This document shows positions 7,088 through 16,140 of a DNA stretch of 64,000 nt, in pieces. Source of the stretch: Deltaproteobacteria bacterium (GTDB taxonomy: Bacteria; Desulfobacterota; Binatia; Binatales; Binataceae); contig JAJXZF010000039.1 of assembly GCA_021780225.1 (NCBI GenBank), positions 105,912 through 169,911 on the forward strand. The letters are read 5' to 3'. The position numbers were made by a program, and so were the translations under genes. The notes below the pieces were generated by a model. The model made no database searches. It worked only from the letters and a program-made list of their open reading frames with translations, and was not told the origin of the DNA. Positions within the stretch are counted from its first letter, which is position 1, and every line of letters begins with the position of its first letter.

Positions 7088-9907
7088 ATGAAGCGAAATC
7101 CGAGCGAGATCCGAGGCGCGAGGGCGCCGAACACCCTGCGCTACCGCACGTTCAGCGCACTGGCCCGGTTGGATTTGCGCCGGCCATGGCTGGTAATCGC
7201 GCTCGCCGCCGCGCTCGCGATCGCCAGCGTTCTCTACACCAAGGCCCGGCTTGAATTTCATACGGGCCAGGATGATTTGGTCACGGCCACCAATCGCGCG
7301 AGCCGCGACTACTTGCGCTATACCAACGAATTTCCCGATCTCGACGGCCTGATCGTCGTGATTCGCACCGCGCCCGATCCGGCGCGCGCCGAACGTTTCG
7401 CCGATCGCCTCGCCGCACGGCTCAAGGCGGACACGGTCAACGTCCACAGCGTTCTTTATCGTCTCGATCCGGCCGCGGTCGGCGGCGATGCGCTGCTCTA
7501 CATGAGCCGCGCGGAGCTTGGCCAGATGGCGGATCGGCTCGGCGCGGCCGCGCCGATGCTGGACGCATACGCGACGCGGCCGGAGCTTGCGACGGTTATC
7601 GCGATGGCGAATCGGGAGCTCGACGCGGCCGCGCGGCCCGCGCCGGCCGCGGGATCGCACGCGCCGGCTCAAGCGCAAACCGAATCGCCGGCCGGCGGCC
7701 TGATTTTTCTGCAAAGCGTTTTGCACGGGATGCTGGCGGATAAAACCGCCGCGGCGACGTCGCTGTTTGCGGCGCTTAATCCGACCGAAGACCGCGGCGG
7801 AATCGACGACGGCTATCTCTCGTCCGACAACGGCAACTATCTCCTGATGAACGTCGCGCCGGCGGACGGCGCCGCGGACGGCCCCGATCCGGTCGATGCG
7901 ATTCAAGCCGACCTCGACGCGGTGCGTGCGGAATTTCCCGGTATCGACGCGGGGATGACGGGCGGGCCGGCGCTGGCGCGCGCGGAGGCGGCGACCACGC
8001 AACACGACATGACGATCGGCTCGATCATCGCCGTCGCCAGCAACATCGCGTTGATCGTGATTCCGTTCCGCGGAGTGGTCGCGCCATTCTTCGCGATCGT
8101 CGCGTTGCTGACCGGCGTGGCGTGGTCGTTCGGCTTCACCACCCTGGCCGTCGGCCATCTGAATTTGCTCTCGGCGGTCTTCACCAGCGTGCTCGCCGGA
8201 ATCGGAATCAATTTTCCGATTCATCTGATGGCCCGCTACGACGAGGCGCGGGCCCGCGGCGCCGCGCTGCCGGAAGCGATCGAACTGGCGGTGGTGAACA
8301 CCGGAACCGGCGTCTTTTCCTCGGCCTGCATCATGGCGCTGGCCTTCCTGATGCCGATGTTCACCGACTTTCGCGGCATCGCGGAACTCGGACTGGTGTC
8401 GGCGGCGGGACTTTTCCTTTGCCTGATCTCGGCGCTGCTGGTTTTTCCGGCTTTTCTGGTAATCCGCGATCGGCGCCGGGCGCCGATCGCGAAGGCCGCG
8501 CTGAAGGCGGCGCCCGCCCCGCGCCGGACGACGCTCGAGCGGATTTTCGCCAAACCGGCATGGATCGTCGCGGTGAGCGTGGCGTTGACGGTCGCCGCAT
8601 TCGCCGCCGCGCCGCGGGTCCATTTCGATCAGAACGTGCTCAAATTGCAGGCCAGCGAAGCCGAAGCGGTGCGCTTCGAGAACATCCTGATGCGCAATTC
8701 GGGCCGCTCGTCCTGGTTCGCCGTGTCGCTGGCGAAGACGGTGGCCGGGTCCGATCGCAAAGCCGCGGCCTTTCGCCGCCTGCCGGAAGTTTCCGACGTT
8801 CAGACCATCACGACCTATATCCCCACGCATCAGGCGGAAAAGCGGGCGGTTATCGCGCGGCTGGCGGCGGCGCTCGGATCGATCGCCGTGGCGCCGGCGC
8901 AACCCGGCGATCCGCGCGCGCTGACGGCGCAATTGCAGGAACTCGCAACGCGGCTCGGCGCGATGAGCCGGTTCGACGCGACCGGCGGCGTGGCTGAAAC
9001 CGAACAGCTCGCGCGCGACGCGATCGCGCGGCTGCAGGCCGATCCGCGAGCCTTCGACGTTTACGCCGCGGCGCTCCGCGCGAACCTGGCCGGCGAACTC
9101 GCGCGCCTGCATGCGCAGATGCATCCCGGCGCCATCGACGAGCACAACCTGCCCGAATTGCTGCGCGAGCGCTTTATCGGCAAGACCGGACTTTATCTGG
9201 TGCAGATTTATCCGAAAGGCGATATCTGGGACGACGCGCCGCTGAGCCGGTTCGTCGCGGCGCTGCGCACGGTCGATCCCGACGTCACCGGGCCGCCCGT
9301 CCAGACTTACAATCTCGCGACGATCATGCGCCAGGGCTACGAGCGCGCCGCGGCGCTCGCGTTGATCGCCGTGTTCATCTTCGTCTTCGCCGATTTTCGC
9401 AACCTGCGCGATACCCTGCTCGCCACGGTGCCGCTGATTTTTGGCGGCGCATGGCTGATCGCCGCGATGGGCCTGCTCGGATGGGAGTTCAACCTCGCCA
9501 ATCTGTTCGCCGTGCCGATCATAATCGGGATGGGCGTGGACAACGGCGTCAACATGCTTTACCGCTGGCGCGAAGAGCGCGACAAATCATCGCTGATTCT
9601 GACGCGCGCGGTCGGCAAATCGGTGACGATCTGCTCGCTCACGACGATCGCGGCGTTCGCCGCGCTGATTCCGGCGCGCCATCGCGGCATCTCCAGCCTC
9701 GGCTGGGTGCTGAGCCTGGGCGTTGCGCTGATCCTGCTCGCCACGCTGATCGTGCTGCCGGCGCTGTTCGAATTGATCGGGGCGCGAACGAAATCCGCGC
9801 CGCTCGCCGCCGCAAGTCCCACGCCGCTGATTCCGGAAATCGTCGAAAGCGAGCCGGAACCCGCGCCGGCCGAACCGCCGCGCGCCACCGGCACCGGCGG
9901 TCTCTGA
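7088..9907 (+). CDS. hpnN: RND/MMPL-family exporter, hopanoid transporter HpnN-like
   Basis: A 939-residue inner-membrane protein with two RND halves. Each half has one N-terminal helix, a large periplasmic loop, then five more helices (about residues 310-440 and 735-890). The start (DLRRPWLVIALAAALAIASVLYTKARLEFHTGQDDLV) and the second-half motif VPIIIGMGVDNGVNMLYRWREE match the hopanoid-associated RND family that moves hopanoids to the outer membrane. The Ala/Pro-rich cytoplasmic tail ends in PEPAPAEPPRATGTGG. No hopanoid biosynthesis gene is in the window, so the hpnN name rests on family resemblance only. Confidence 0.8.
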   Translation: MKRNPSEIRGARAPNTLRYRTFSALARLDLRRPWLVIALAAALAIASVLYTKARLEFHTGQDDLVTATNRASRDYLRYTNEFPDLDGLIVVIRTAPDPARAERFADRLAARLKADTVNVHSVLYRLDPAAVGGDALLYMSRAELGQMADRLGAAAPMLDAYATRPELATVIAMANRELDAAARPAPAAGSHAPAQAQTESPAGGLIFLQSVLHGMLADKTAAATSLFAALNPTEDRGGIDDGYLSSDNGNYLLMNVAPADGAADGPDPVDAIQADLDAVRAEFPGIDAGMTGGPALARAEAATTQHDMTIGSIIAVASNIALIVIPFRGVVAPFFAIVALLTGVAWSFGFTTLAVGHLNLLSAVFTSVLAGIGINFPIHLMARYDEARARGAALPEAIELAVVNTGTGVFSSACIMALAFLMPMFTDFRGIAELGLVSAAGLFLCLISALLVFPAFLVIRDRRRAPIAKAALKAAPAPRRTTLERIFAKPAWIVAVSVALTVAAFAAAPRVHFDQNVLKLQASEAEAVRFENILMRNSGRSSWFAVSLAKTVAGSDRKAAAFRRLPEVSDVQTITTYIPTHQAEKRAVIARLAAALGSIAVAPAQPGDPRALTAQLQELATRLGAMSRFDATGGVAETEQLARDAIARLQADPRAFDVYAAALRANLAGELARLHAQMHPGAIDEHNLPELLRERFIGKTGLYLVQIYPKGDIWDDAPLSRFVAALRTVDPDVTGPPVQTYNLATIMRQGYERAAALALIAVFIFVFADFRNLRDTLLATVPLIFGGAWLIAAMGLLGWEFNLANLFAVPIIIGMGVDNGVNMLYRWREERDKSSLILTRAVGKSVTICSLTTIAAFAALIPARHRGISSLGWVLSLGVALILLATLIVLPALFELIGARTKSAPLAAASPTPLIPEIVESEPEPAPAEPPRATGTGGL

Positions 9908-9941
9908 CGCCCATTTAATTATCGAAGATCGTAACGCCGCC

Positions 9942-9987
9942 GCCGCGGCGCGATGGTTGCGCTTTATTGCAACCATCGCGCCGCGGC
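9942..9987. terminator. Bidirectional terminator between convergent genes
   Basis: A perfect 19-bp stem (9942-9960 with 9969-9987) around the 8-nt loop GCTTTATT. It lies between the convergent ends of the exporter gene (+) and the DUF35 gene (-). There is no long T-tract, but stem strength and position make a terminator the best reading. Confidence 0.75.
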
Positions 9988-10007
9988 AGGGCGACCGGCC
10001 GCACGAA

Positions 10008-10409
10008 TCAGGCGGGTTTGAATTTCACCAGCGTATGCTCCGGCGTGACGTCGTCGAACACGACCGTCACCGGCATCCCGATTTTTATCCGCTCCGGCTC
10101 CACGATCAGATTCGTCGTCATCCGCGGTCCTTCGTCCAGCTCGACGATCGCGAGCACGTAAGGACCATCGGCGAAAGCGCGGCTCGAGGCGCGGCGCACG
10201 ACCGTGTAGCTGTACAGCTTGCCTCGGCCGCTCACGCTGCGCCATTCAAGGTTTTCGGAGAGACACTGCGGGCATCGCGGGCGCGGATAGTAGATGAACG
10301 CGCCGCATCCGCCGCATTTCTGAAGTATCAGTTCGTGCCGCCGCACCGCGTCCCAATAGGGAGCGCTGACCGGCGACGGTTTCGGCAGCGGTTTATGATA
10401 TTCGCTCAT
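10008..10409 (-). CDS. DUF35 zinc-ribbon/OB-fold acyl-CoA partner protein
   Basis: A 133-residue DUF35 protein: an N-terminal helix (PVSAPYWDAVRRHELILQKC), a zinc ribbon with four Cys (CGGCG...CPQC) and an OB-fold domain. Such proteins pair with thiolase-fold enzymes such as Ltp2 aldolase with ChsH2, or BbsB with BbsA. Its ATG (10407-10409) overlaps the TGA of the thiolase-fold gene upstream (ATGA), so the two are translationally coupled and very likely form one complex. Confidence 0.93.
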   Translation of the reverse strand: MSEYHKPLPKPSPVSAPYWDAVRRHELILQKCGGCGAFIYYPRPRCPQCLSENLEWRSVSGRGKLYSYTVVRRASSRAFADGPYVLAIVELDEGPRMTTNLIVEPERIKIGMPVTVVFDDVTPEHTLVKFKPA

Positions 10410-11566
10410 GCCCGGCGCTCCAGAATCAGGCTGACCTGTTCGCTCATAATGCCGCCGTTGCCGTTGACGTAGGCGAGCGCGGCGTCCTTGACCTGCCGCC
10501 CTTCGCCGCGGCCCATCAACTGGCGGATTCCTTCGACCACGTGACTCATGCCGCCGCCCAACCCCGGTTGTCCGAAGGAGAGCTGACCGCCGTGCGTATT
10601 GCACGGAAAATCTCCGGCGTAGGAAAGATCATGCTCGGCGACGAACGGCCCGCCCTGCCCTTTTTTGCAGAAGCCGGCGTCTTCCAGCGTGACCAGCACC
10701 GTGATCGTGTAGCAATCGTAAGGGCAGACCAGATCGATGTCCTTGCGCTCGACGCCCGCCATCTTGAAGGCGTTCTCGGCGGCGGGTTTGATCGGCGAAT
10801 CGGTCAGCGACGGCGCGTAGGTGATGCTGGCGTGGTTCGAGTACTCGCCCGCGCCGATCAGCCATGCGGGCGGATTCTTCGCCCGCCGCGCGACTTCCGG
10901 CGACGCGACGATCACCGCCGATCCGCCCGAGCACGGGCTGACGATTTCAAACAGATGCAGCGGATCCACGATCATCCGCGAAGCGAGCACGTCGGCGATC
11001 GTAAGCGGCTTGTCGCCGAACGCCGCGAGCGGATTTTTGAGCGCGTTCTTGCGCTGATCGACGGCGACTTTCGCCATCTGCTCGGGCGTGGTGCCGTATT
11101 CGTACATATGGCGGTTGGCGATCATCGCGTAGCCGCAGTTCGCGCCGATATTGCCGTATGGCGCCTCGAATTCGCGCTGCACCGAAACGACCGGCACTTT
11201 TTGATCGCCCAGCCGGTTCAGGTCGGCGACGATACAGAGCACCGCCGAGCACATCCCCGCGCCGATCGCGGCCGCCGCCCGCCAAATCATTCCAGCCGGA
11301 CTGGCGCCGCCGATATCGACGACGTTCAGCATCCGCGGATTTATCCCCAGCACCTCGGCCGCGCTCGCGGGATAGATGAAGCCGGGGTCCGCCACTGGCA
11401 TCCCGACCAGAAAACCGTCGATGTCTTTCTTTTCGAGGCCGGCGTCGGCGATCGCTTCCGCCGTCAAACGGCCCATCAGGCCGAGCGGCGTCGCATTCGG
11501 CGGCGCTTCCTTCCACGGTTTGAGCTCGGCGATTCCGATCGCCGCCGCTTTACCTTTCAAACTCAT
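10406..11566 (-). CDS. Thiolase-fold acyl-CoA enzyme lacking the usual Cys (Ltp2-like aldolase candidate)
   Basis: A 386-residue protein of the SCP-x/lipid-transfer thiolase group. Where thiolases have the nucleophile (xCASG) it reads DIGGASPAG, so the cysteine is missing. The GHP motif near the C-terminus is GQP (GQLSFGQPGLGGG), and the mid-protein motif is CPYDCYTITVL, rich in Tyr. The same kind of loss is known in Ltp2-type steroid side-chain retro-aldolases, which use tyrosines and need a DUF35 partner. The coupled DUF35 gene (10008-10409) fits. I infer a C-C lyase on a CoA thioester; the substrate is unknown. Confidence 0.88.
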   Translation of the reverse strand: MSLKGKAAAIGIAELKPWKEAPPNATPLGLMGRLTAEAIADAGLEKKDIDGFLVGMPVADPGFIYPASAAEVLGINPRMLNVVDIGGASPAGMIWRAAAAIGAGMCSAVLCIVADLNRLGDQKVPVVSVQREFEAPYGNIGANCGYAMIANRHMYEYGTTPEQMAKVAVDQRKNALKNPLAAFGDKPLTIADVLASRMIVDPLHLFEIVSPCSGGSAVIVASPEVARRAKNPPAWLIGAGEYSNHASITYAPSLTDSPIKPAAENAFKMAGVERKDIDLVCPYDCYTITVLVTLEDAGFCKKGQGGPFVAEHDLSYAGDFPCNTHGGQLSFGQPGLGGGMSHVVEGIRQLMGRGEGRQVKDAALAYVNGNGGIMSEQVSLILERRA

Positions 11567-11706
11567 CGGTGCAGCGCTCCTGACTTTTCATTGAGTTGGA
11601 ATTAGCACAGAAATTCCCGCCGGCGTTAGCGCATCGGCGGGCGGTCCGCGGCGCTGACACGGCGGGGCGCATCGTGTAGCGTGAGGCGGTTAAAGGAGTT
11701 CCATAA

Positions 11707-11886
11707 ATGGCGTTCATTCTCTGCGATGACCACAACCTGTCCGTCGAAGCCGACGGCATCGACCCCGCCGCCGCGCGCAAGCTGATGCTCTCGGAGCCGA
11801 AGCCGAATCCGACTCCGATCGAGCGTGAAGTGATTGATTTCGGCAAAGTCCATCGCGAATGCAATCTGCGCGTGCTCGCCGACTGA
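11707..11886 (+). CDS. Small conserved-looking protein of 59 residues
   Basis: A short frame, MAFILCDDHNLSVEADG... to ...ECNLRVLAD, with an excellent ribosome site (AAAGGAG, 8 bp before the ATG). The sequence has a C-D-D-H motif near the start and a second Cys near the end, with ordinary, non-repetitive codon use. It lies alone between two divergently transcribed thiolase-fold genes (10406-11566 on minus, 11988-13163 on plus). I know no family for it. Its translation signals make it a better gene candidate than most short frames here. Confidence 0.6.
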   Translation: MAFILCDDHNLSVEADGIDPAAARKLMLSEPKPNPTPIEREVIDFGKVHRECNLRVLAD

Positions 11887-11987
11887 TCCGCCGGGCGCGC
11901 CGTTGCGCCGCATGGACCTCGCGGGCCGCGCTTTTGTAAGTTCGGCTGAGCGCCCGAATCAGGCGCATTGAAACCGGGAGCGCCAGG

Positions 11988-13163
11988 ATGCCGCCATTCG
12001 ATTTGAAAGACCGCGCCGCGATCGCCGGCGCCGGCGCGTCCGCCTACGGACGGCGCCTGATGCGCAGCGCGATCGATCTCGCCGCCGACGCGATCGCCGC
12101 CGCGCTTGACGACGCCGGGCTCGCCCGCGAACGGCTCGACGGCATGATCGTGACCTTCGGCTCGCCAATCGGCGCCGACGCCGACACCCTCGCGCAGGTG
12201 CTGAACCTCAAGCTCCGCGCCTACAATCAGACCTGGGCGCACGGCCGCTTCACCGCGAGCGCGATTCAATGGGCCGCGCTGATGGTCGCGGGCGGGATGG
12301 CCGATTACGTCGCCTGCCTCGCGTCGGTCAGCTTTTCCGGCTTGCGCCGTCCGATGATGGGCGGCGCGGGCAACAGCGAGGGCGCGCGCGAAGCCGGCGG
12401 CTCGCACGGCGAGGACCCGGTGTTCGGCATGACCTCGCCGGGCGCGGGCGCCGCGCTGGTCGCGCGGCGCTACTTCGAGCGTTTCGGCGCGACCAGCGCG
12501 CAACTCGCCGCGATACCGGTCGCGTTCCGCAAGCACGCGGCGCTGAACTCCGCCGCGATCATGCGCGAGCCATTCTCGGCCGGCGACCATCAGGCGTCGC
12601 GCTTCGTCTGCGAACCGCTCCATCTGCTCGACTACTGCCTGATCAACGACGGCGCCGCCTGCGTAATCGTGACCAGCGCCGAACGCGCGCGCGACCTGCG
12701 CAAGCCGCCGGTCCATATCGCCGGGATGCAGCCGTTGCCGGCCGGCCGCGAGGAATTCATCTGGGCGTACCCGGGATTCGGCGTCGCCCAGCAATCGGTC
12801 TTCGACTACGACGCCGGCGCGCCGCCCGTCTATAAAATGGCCGGCGTCGGTCCGCGCGATATCGACGCGCTCTTCACCTACGACGCCTTCTCGATTCTCG
12901 CCTGGATGGCGCTCGAACGCTTCGGCTTTTGCAAGCCAGGCGAAGCCGCGGGCTTCACGCAGGACGGCCGGATCGAGCTTGGCGGCGCACTGCCGATGAA
13001 CGTGAACGGCGGCCTGCTTTCCGAGGCCCATATCATGGGATGGAACCATCAGGTTGAAATCGTGCGGCAACTGCGCGGCGAATGCGGTCCGCGGCAAGTC
13101 GCCGGCGCCGAAGTTATTCAATGGGCGAACGCCTACGGCGACTCGCTGATTTATCATCGTTAA
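11988..13163 (+). CDS. Second thiolase-fold acyl-CoA enzyme lacking the usual Cys
   Basis: A 391-residue thiolase-fold protein starting MPPFDLKDRAAIAGAGASAYG. The nucleophile position reads TWAHGRFTASAIQ, with no Cys, and the C-terminal block is NVNGGLLSEAHIMGW instead of NxxGGxxxxGHPxG. The mid motif FTYDAFSILAWMALERFGF is again Tyr-containing. Together with the DUF35 gene 38 bp downstream it forms a second aldolase-like pair. It is homologous to 10406-11566 but clearly diverged, so the two pairs probably act on different substrates or steps. Confidence 0.87.
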   Translation: MPPFDLKDRAAIAGAGASAYGRRLMRSAIDLAADAIAAALDDAGLARERLDGMIVTFGSPIGADADTLAQVLNLKLRAYNQTWAHGRFTASAIQWAALMVAGGMADYVACLASVSFSGLRRPMMGGAGNSEGAREAGGSHGEDPVFGMTSPGAGAALVARRYFERFGATSAQLAAIPVAFRKHAALNSAAIMREPFSAGDHQASRFVCEPLHLLDYCLINDGAACVIVTSAERARDLRKPPVHIAGMQPLPAGREEFIWAYPGFGVAQQSVFDYDAGAPPVYKMAGVGPRDIDALFTYDAFSILAWMALERFGFCKPGEAAGFTQDGRIELGGALPMNVNGGLLSEAHIMGWNHQVEIVRQLRGECGPRQVAGAEVIQWANAYGDSLIYHR

Positions 13164-13201
13164 CCGCCGATCGCCGAAGCGTCGGCCGGGAGGGATGGCG
13201 G

Positions 13202-13633
13202 ATGGCCGCGAACCAAGACGACTACGCAAAACCGCGTCCCGCGATCAGCGCGCTCAACCGGCCCTATTGGGACGCCCTGCGCCGGCGCGAACTCGTGCTG
13301 CAGCGATGCGGCGAATGCGGCATGCGCTGGTATCCGGCGGCGCCGCTGTGCCCGCGATGCTGGTCGCGGCGGATCGAATGGACGCCGGCCAGCGGCCGCG
13401 GCCGCGTCAATTCGTGGGTGGTGTTCCATCAATCCTATTTCCGCGGCTTCGACGCCGAAATTCCCTACAACGTCGCCGAGGTCGAACTGGAGGAGGGGCC
13501 GCGCCTGCTGACCAATCTGATCGGCGTCGGCGCCGGCGAAATCCGCGCCGGGATGGAAGTCGAGGTCGTTTTCGACGACGCCGCGGCCGATCTGACCCTG
13601 GCCAAATTCCGGCCGCGCCGCGGCGCGGCGTAA
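13202..13633 (+). CDS. DUF35 zinc-ribbon/OB-fold acyl-CoA partner protein
   Basis: A 143-residue DUF35 protein: helix (ISALNRPYWDALRRRELVLQ), zinc ribbon with CGECG and CPRC, then the OB fold ending VVFDDAAADLTLAKFRPRR. The ATG at 13202 is chosen for the GGGAGGGATGG leader just upstream. It follows the thiolase-fold gene 11988-13163 and should be its structural partner. It is a paralogue of 10008-10409. Confidence 0.93.
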   Translation: MAANQDDYAKPRPAISALNRPYWDALRRRELVLQRCGECGMRWYPAAPLCPRCWSRRIEWTPASGRGRVNSWVVFHQSYFRGFDAEIPYNVAEVELEEGPRLLTNLIGVGAGEIRAGMEVEVVFDDAAADLTLAKFRPRRGAA

Positions 13634-13733
13634 GGCGGGCCGATTGGACAATCGCTGTCTCATTTTGTAGTTTTGCTGCGGACAGGTTCGCAATTTAACT
13701 AATTTTCCCGCCGTCAATGGGGAGGTACGTTTG

Positions 13734-14996
13734 ATGTCTCAAAAGCCTCGCATGCTGGAAGGCTATCGCGTCCTGGACTTCACCCAGTTCGTCGCCGGTC
13801 CCACCTGCTCACGCCTGCTGGCCGAGATGGGCGCCGAGGTGGTCAAGCTCGAACTCGCGCCCGAGGGCGATCGCGTGCGCTCCGGCGGCCTCAAACCGCT
13901 CAAGGCGGAGTTAAAGGATTCGAGCCACAGCACCTACTATCTTCAGCACGACCACAGCAAGCTCAGCTTCGCGATCGATATGAAGAAGCCCGGAGCGCGC
14001 GAGCTGGTGATGTCGATGATTCCGAAGTTCGACGTGCTCGTCGAAAATTTCGCGCCCGGAGTGATCGAGCGGCTCGGCTTTTCCTACGAGGACGTGAAGA
14101 AGGCCAATCCGAAGATCATCATGTGCTCGATCTCGATGGGCGGGCAGACCGGGCCGCTCGCGGTCAAGGCCGGCTACGACTATATCGGCCAGGCCTACGC
14201 CGGCATCTCCGACGGCATCGGCGAACCCGACCGCGCGCCGTCGGTCACCACGATGGCGATCGGCGACGTCTCGACCGGCGTGGCGGCGGCGATGGCGGTC
14301 GGCTTCGCGCTGATCCATCGCGAACGCACCGGCGAAGGGCAGTATCTCGACGCCTCGCTGCTCGACACCTACTTCCACATGCACGAGGTCACGGTCCCGC
14401 AGGTTTCGCTGCGCGGCGACAAGTACAAGCCGACCCGCGCCGGCTCGCAGCATCCGGGCGGCGGTCCCACCGGCATCTTCCACTATCGCGGCGACCAGTA
14501 CGTTTACTTGTGCGTGCCCACCGCGCATCAGTGGGTCCAGTGCTGCCGCGCGATGGGGATGCCGGAATTGGCGGCCGATCCGCGCTTCCGCAGCGCCCGC
14601 GGCCGGCGCGACAACGCCGCCGAACTGCAGAAGATCATCGAGGATTGGCTCGCGTCGCATCCGACCCGCGACGACGCGATCGCCGCGCTCGACAAGGAGC
14701 GCGTGCCCTGCGCGCCGGTTTATACGGTCAACGAGGCGATCAAGCATCCGCATCTTAACGAGCGCAAGACTGTGCGCTGGATCGAGGATCCGCTGCTCGG
14801 CCGCGTCGCGATTCCGGGCGTGCCGGTCAAGTTTTCGGCGTGGCCCGATCGGACCGATCTGCGTTCCGCCCGGCTCGGCGAGGACAACGAACGCGTCCTG
14901 CACGAATACGCGGGCCTGTCCGACGACAAGATCAAGCGGCTCTACGCCGAAGGCGTGCTGGTGCGCGACAAGACGCTCGGCGCCCAGCCGGCGTAA
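13734..14996 (+). CDS. CaiB/BaiF family (class III) CoA-transferase
   Basis: A 420-residue class III CoA-transferase that moves CoA between carboxylic acids through an aspartyl-CoA intermediate. The N-terminus (LEGYRVLDFTQFVAGPTCSRLLAEMGAEVVKLE) is diagnostic. The likely catalytic Asp is in TMAIGDVSTGVAAAMA. The ATG has a GGGGAGG ribosome site; a TTG lies three bases upstream. It follows the DUF35 gene by 100 bp on the same strand and probably activates the acid degraded by the neighbouring acyl-CoA enzymes. Confidence 0.95.
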   Translation: MSQKPRMLEGYRVLDFTQFVAGPTCSRLLAEMGAEVVKLELAPEGDRVRSGGLKPLKAELKDSSHSTYYLQHDHSKLSFAIDMKKPGARELVMSMIPKFDVLVENFAPGVIERLGFSYEDVKKANPKIIMCSISMGGQTGPLAVKAGYDYIGQAYAGISDGIGEPDRAPSVTTMAIGDVSTGVAAAMAVGFALIHRERTGEGQYLDASLLDTYFHMHEVTVPQVSLRGDKYKPTRAGSQHPGGGPTGIFHYRGDQYVYLCVPTAHQWVQCCRAMGMPELAADPRFRSARGRRDNAAELQKIIEDWLASHPTRDDAIAALDKERVPCAPVYTVNEAIKHPHLNERKTVRWIEDPLLGRVAIPGVPVKFSAWPDRTDLRSARLGEDNERVLHEYAGLSDDKIKRLYAEGVLVRDKTLGAQPA

Positions 14997-15028
14997 TCCG
15001 CCGAAGCGGTATTTCAACGCTTAACGAA

Positions 15029-15058
15029 AAGGGCCGCGCGAGCGCTCGCGCGGCCCTT
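15029..15058. terminator. Bidirectional Rho-independent terminator
   Basis: A perfect 30-bp palindrome (15029-15043 with 15044-15058). It is flanked by A's on the left (CGAAAA) and by CTTTTG shortly to the right, so it can stop transcription from both sides. It separates the convergent CoA-transferase and DUF169 genes. Confidence 0.9.
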
Positions 15059-15105
15059 CGCTTTTGCCGGCATCACCGTAACGCCGGCGATGCGCGGCGG
15101 CGCGG

Positions 15106-15912
15106 CTACGCGCCCGGCTTGTCGCGCTCGACCAGCATCTTCATCAGGGTTTGATAGGTCGGCGGCATCGTGACGGTCTCGCGCATCGCGACCGTGATCG
15201 GATAGCGGACGCCGCCCTTGTGCGTGCCCTCCAGCCCCTCGATTATCTCCTCCGCGTATTCCCACGGAAACGCGAAGACCATCTCGGTATCCTGCGTGCC
15301 GCCGAAGACGCGATCGCCGGTGCAGGGCAGGATCACTTTGGGCGCGTTCGCGGTCATCGTCTGAATCACGATTTCCGCGCAATCCAGCCGTCCGCCGGTC
15401 GAACTGGTGATATTGCCGCCCCGCCGGTAGAGCGCGGCGTGCGCCAGCCGCAGCACCTGCGCGCTGTTGCCGTAAACCGCGATCACGTGCGGCGCGAACT
15501 TCGTCCGATTGAGCGGCGCGACGCAGACGTAGTCGTACGAGCCTGGGGCGAATTTCCAGACGCTGGCTTCGAGCTTCGCCGCCGCATCCTCGTCCTTGCA
15601 ATACATTCCGTTCGACGCGTAGCCGTGCCGGTACTCGTCGTTGGGCGCGCGGAAGCCGAACGCGATCGCCGCGAGCGGGCAGATCACGTCGTCGCGGCCC
15701 ACCGCGATGCCCCATCCGTAGCGCCGCGCCACACCTATCGACTGGCAGACGATCCAGTTCTCCTTGAAGCTCTGGCTCGGCACCTTCACGTCGTCGGGAA
15801 TCGCCTCGCCCTTCTGGAGCATCCGGATCGCCAGCGGAAAAGAATCGGGCCGCACGAAGCGCGCGATGGCGTCTTCGAGCCGTTTGAGCGTCGCCGCCGC
15901 TTTTTCTTCCAT
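15106..15912 (-). CDS. DUF169 family protein
   Basis: A 268-residue protein of the DUF169 (COG2043) family, whose biochemical role is not settled. It contains conserved-looking segments such as WIVCQSIGVARRYGWG, DVICPLAAIAFGF and GRLDCAEIVIQT with several Cys. ATG 15912 (MEEKAAATLKRLEDAI) is preferred because an upstream candidate would start inside repeat copy 2. It lies downstream of the MaoC / acyl-CoA dehydrogenase genes on the same strand, separated from them by the repeat. Confidence 0.88.
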   Translation of the reverse strand: MEEKAAATLKRLEDAIARFVRPDSFPLAIRMLQKGEAIPDDVKVPSQSFKENWIVCQSIGVARRYGWGIAVGRDDVICPLAAIAFGFRAPNDEYRHGYASNGMYCKDEDAAAKLEASVWKFAPGSYDYVCVAPLNRTKFAPHVIAVYGNSAQVLRLAHAALYRRGGNITSSTGGRLDCAEIVIQTMTANAPKVILPCTGDRVFGGTQDTEMVFAFPWEYAEEIIEGLEGTHKGGVRYPITVAMRETVTMPPTYQTLMKMLVERDKPGA

Positions 15913-15933
15913 CTCAGGTCCGCCTTGTACGCC

Positions 15934-16140
15934 TCTGGCGTGGTGTCTCGCAAACAACTTCCACCTGATGCCTTATCAGCTTGGCGCGCAAGCCGCCCAG
16001 CGCGGAGCGGCAAGGGATGGATTGCCGGGTCTAGGCCCGGCAATGACGAACAGAGTTGGTCATGCCCGGACTTGATCCGGGCATCCACGCCGAGCGCAAG
16101 ACAGACGCGGAGCGCATACTTATTCAGGGGACGCTACTCT
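15934..16140. repeat. MITE-like repeat, copy 2
   Basis: Same orientation as copy 1 and closely similar over its length, including both internal hairpins. It fills almost the whole gap between the DUF169 start (15912) and the MaoC stop (16139). Its right end, read on the minus strand, begins TAGAGTAGCGTCCCC, and this TAG is the stop codon of the MaoC gene. The insertion is inside what may once have been a continuous operon. Confidence 0.85.

Noticed and set aside
6716..9145. An 809-codon open frame on the minus strand opposite the HpnN-like gene
   Set aside because: It is composed of Arg, Gly, Gln and His-rich sequence without domains, exactly antisense to a real transporter; a high-GC codon-position artefact.
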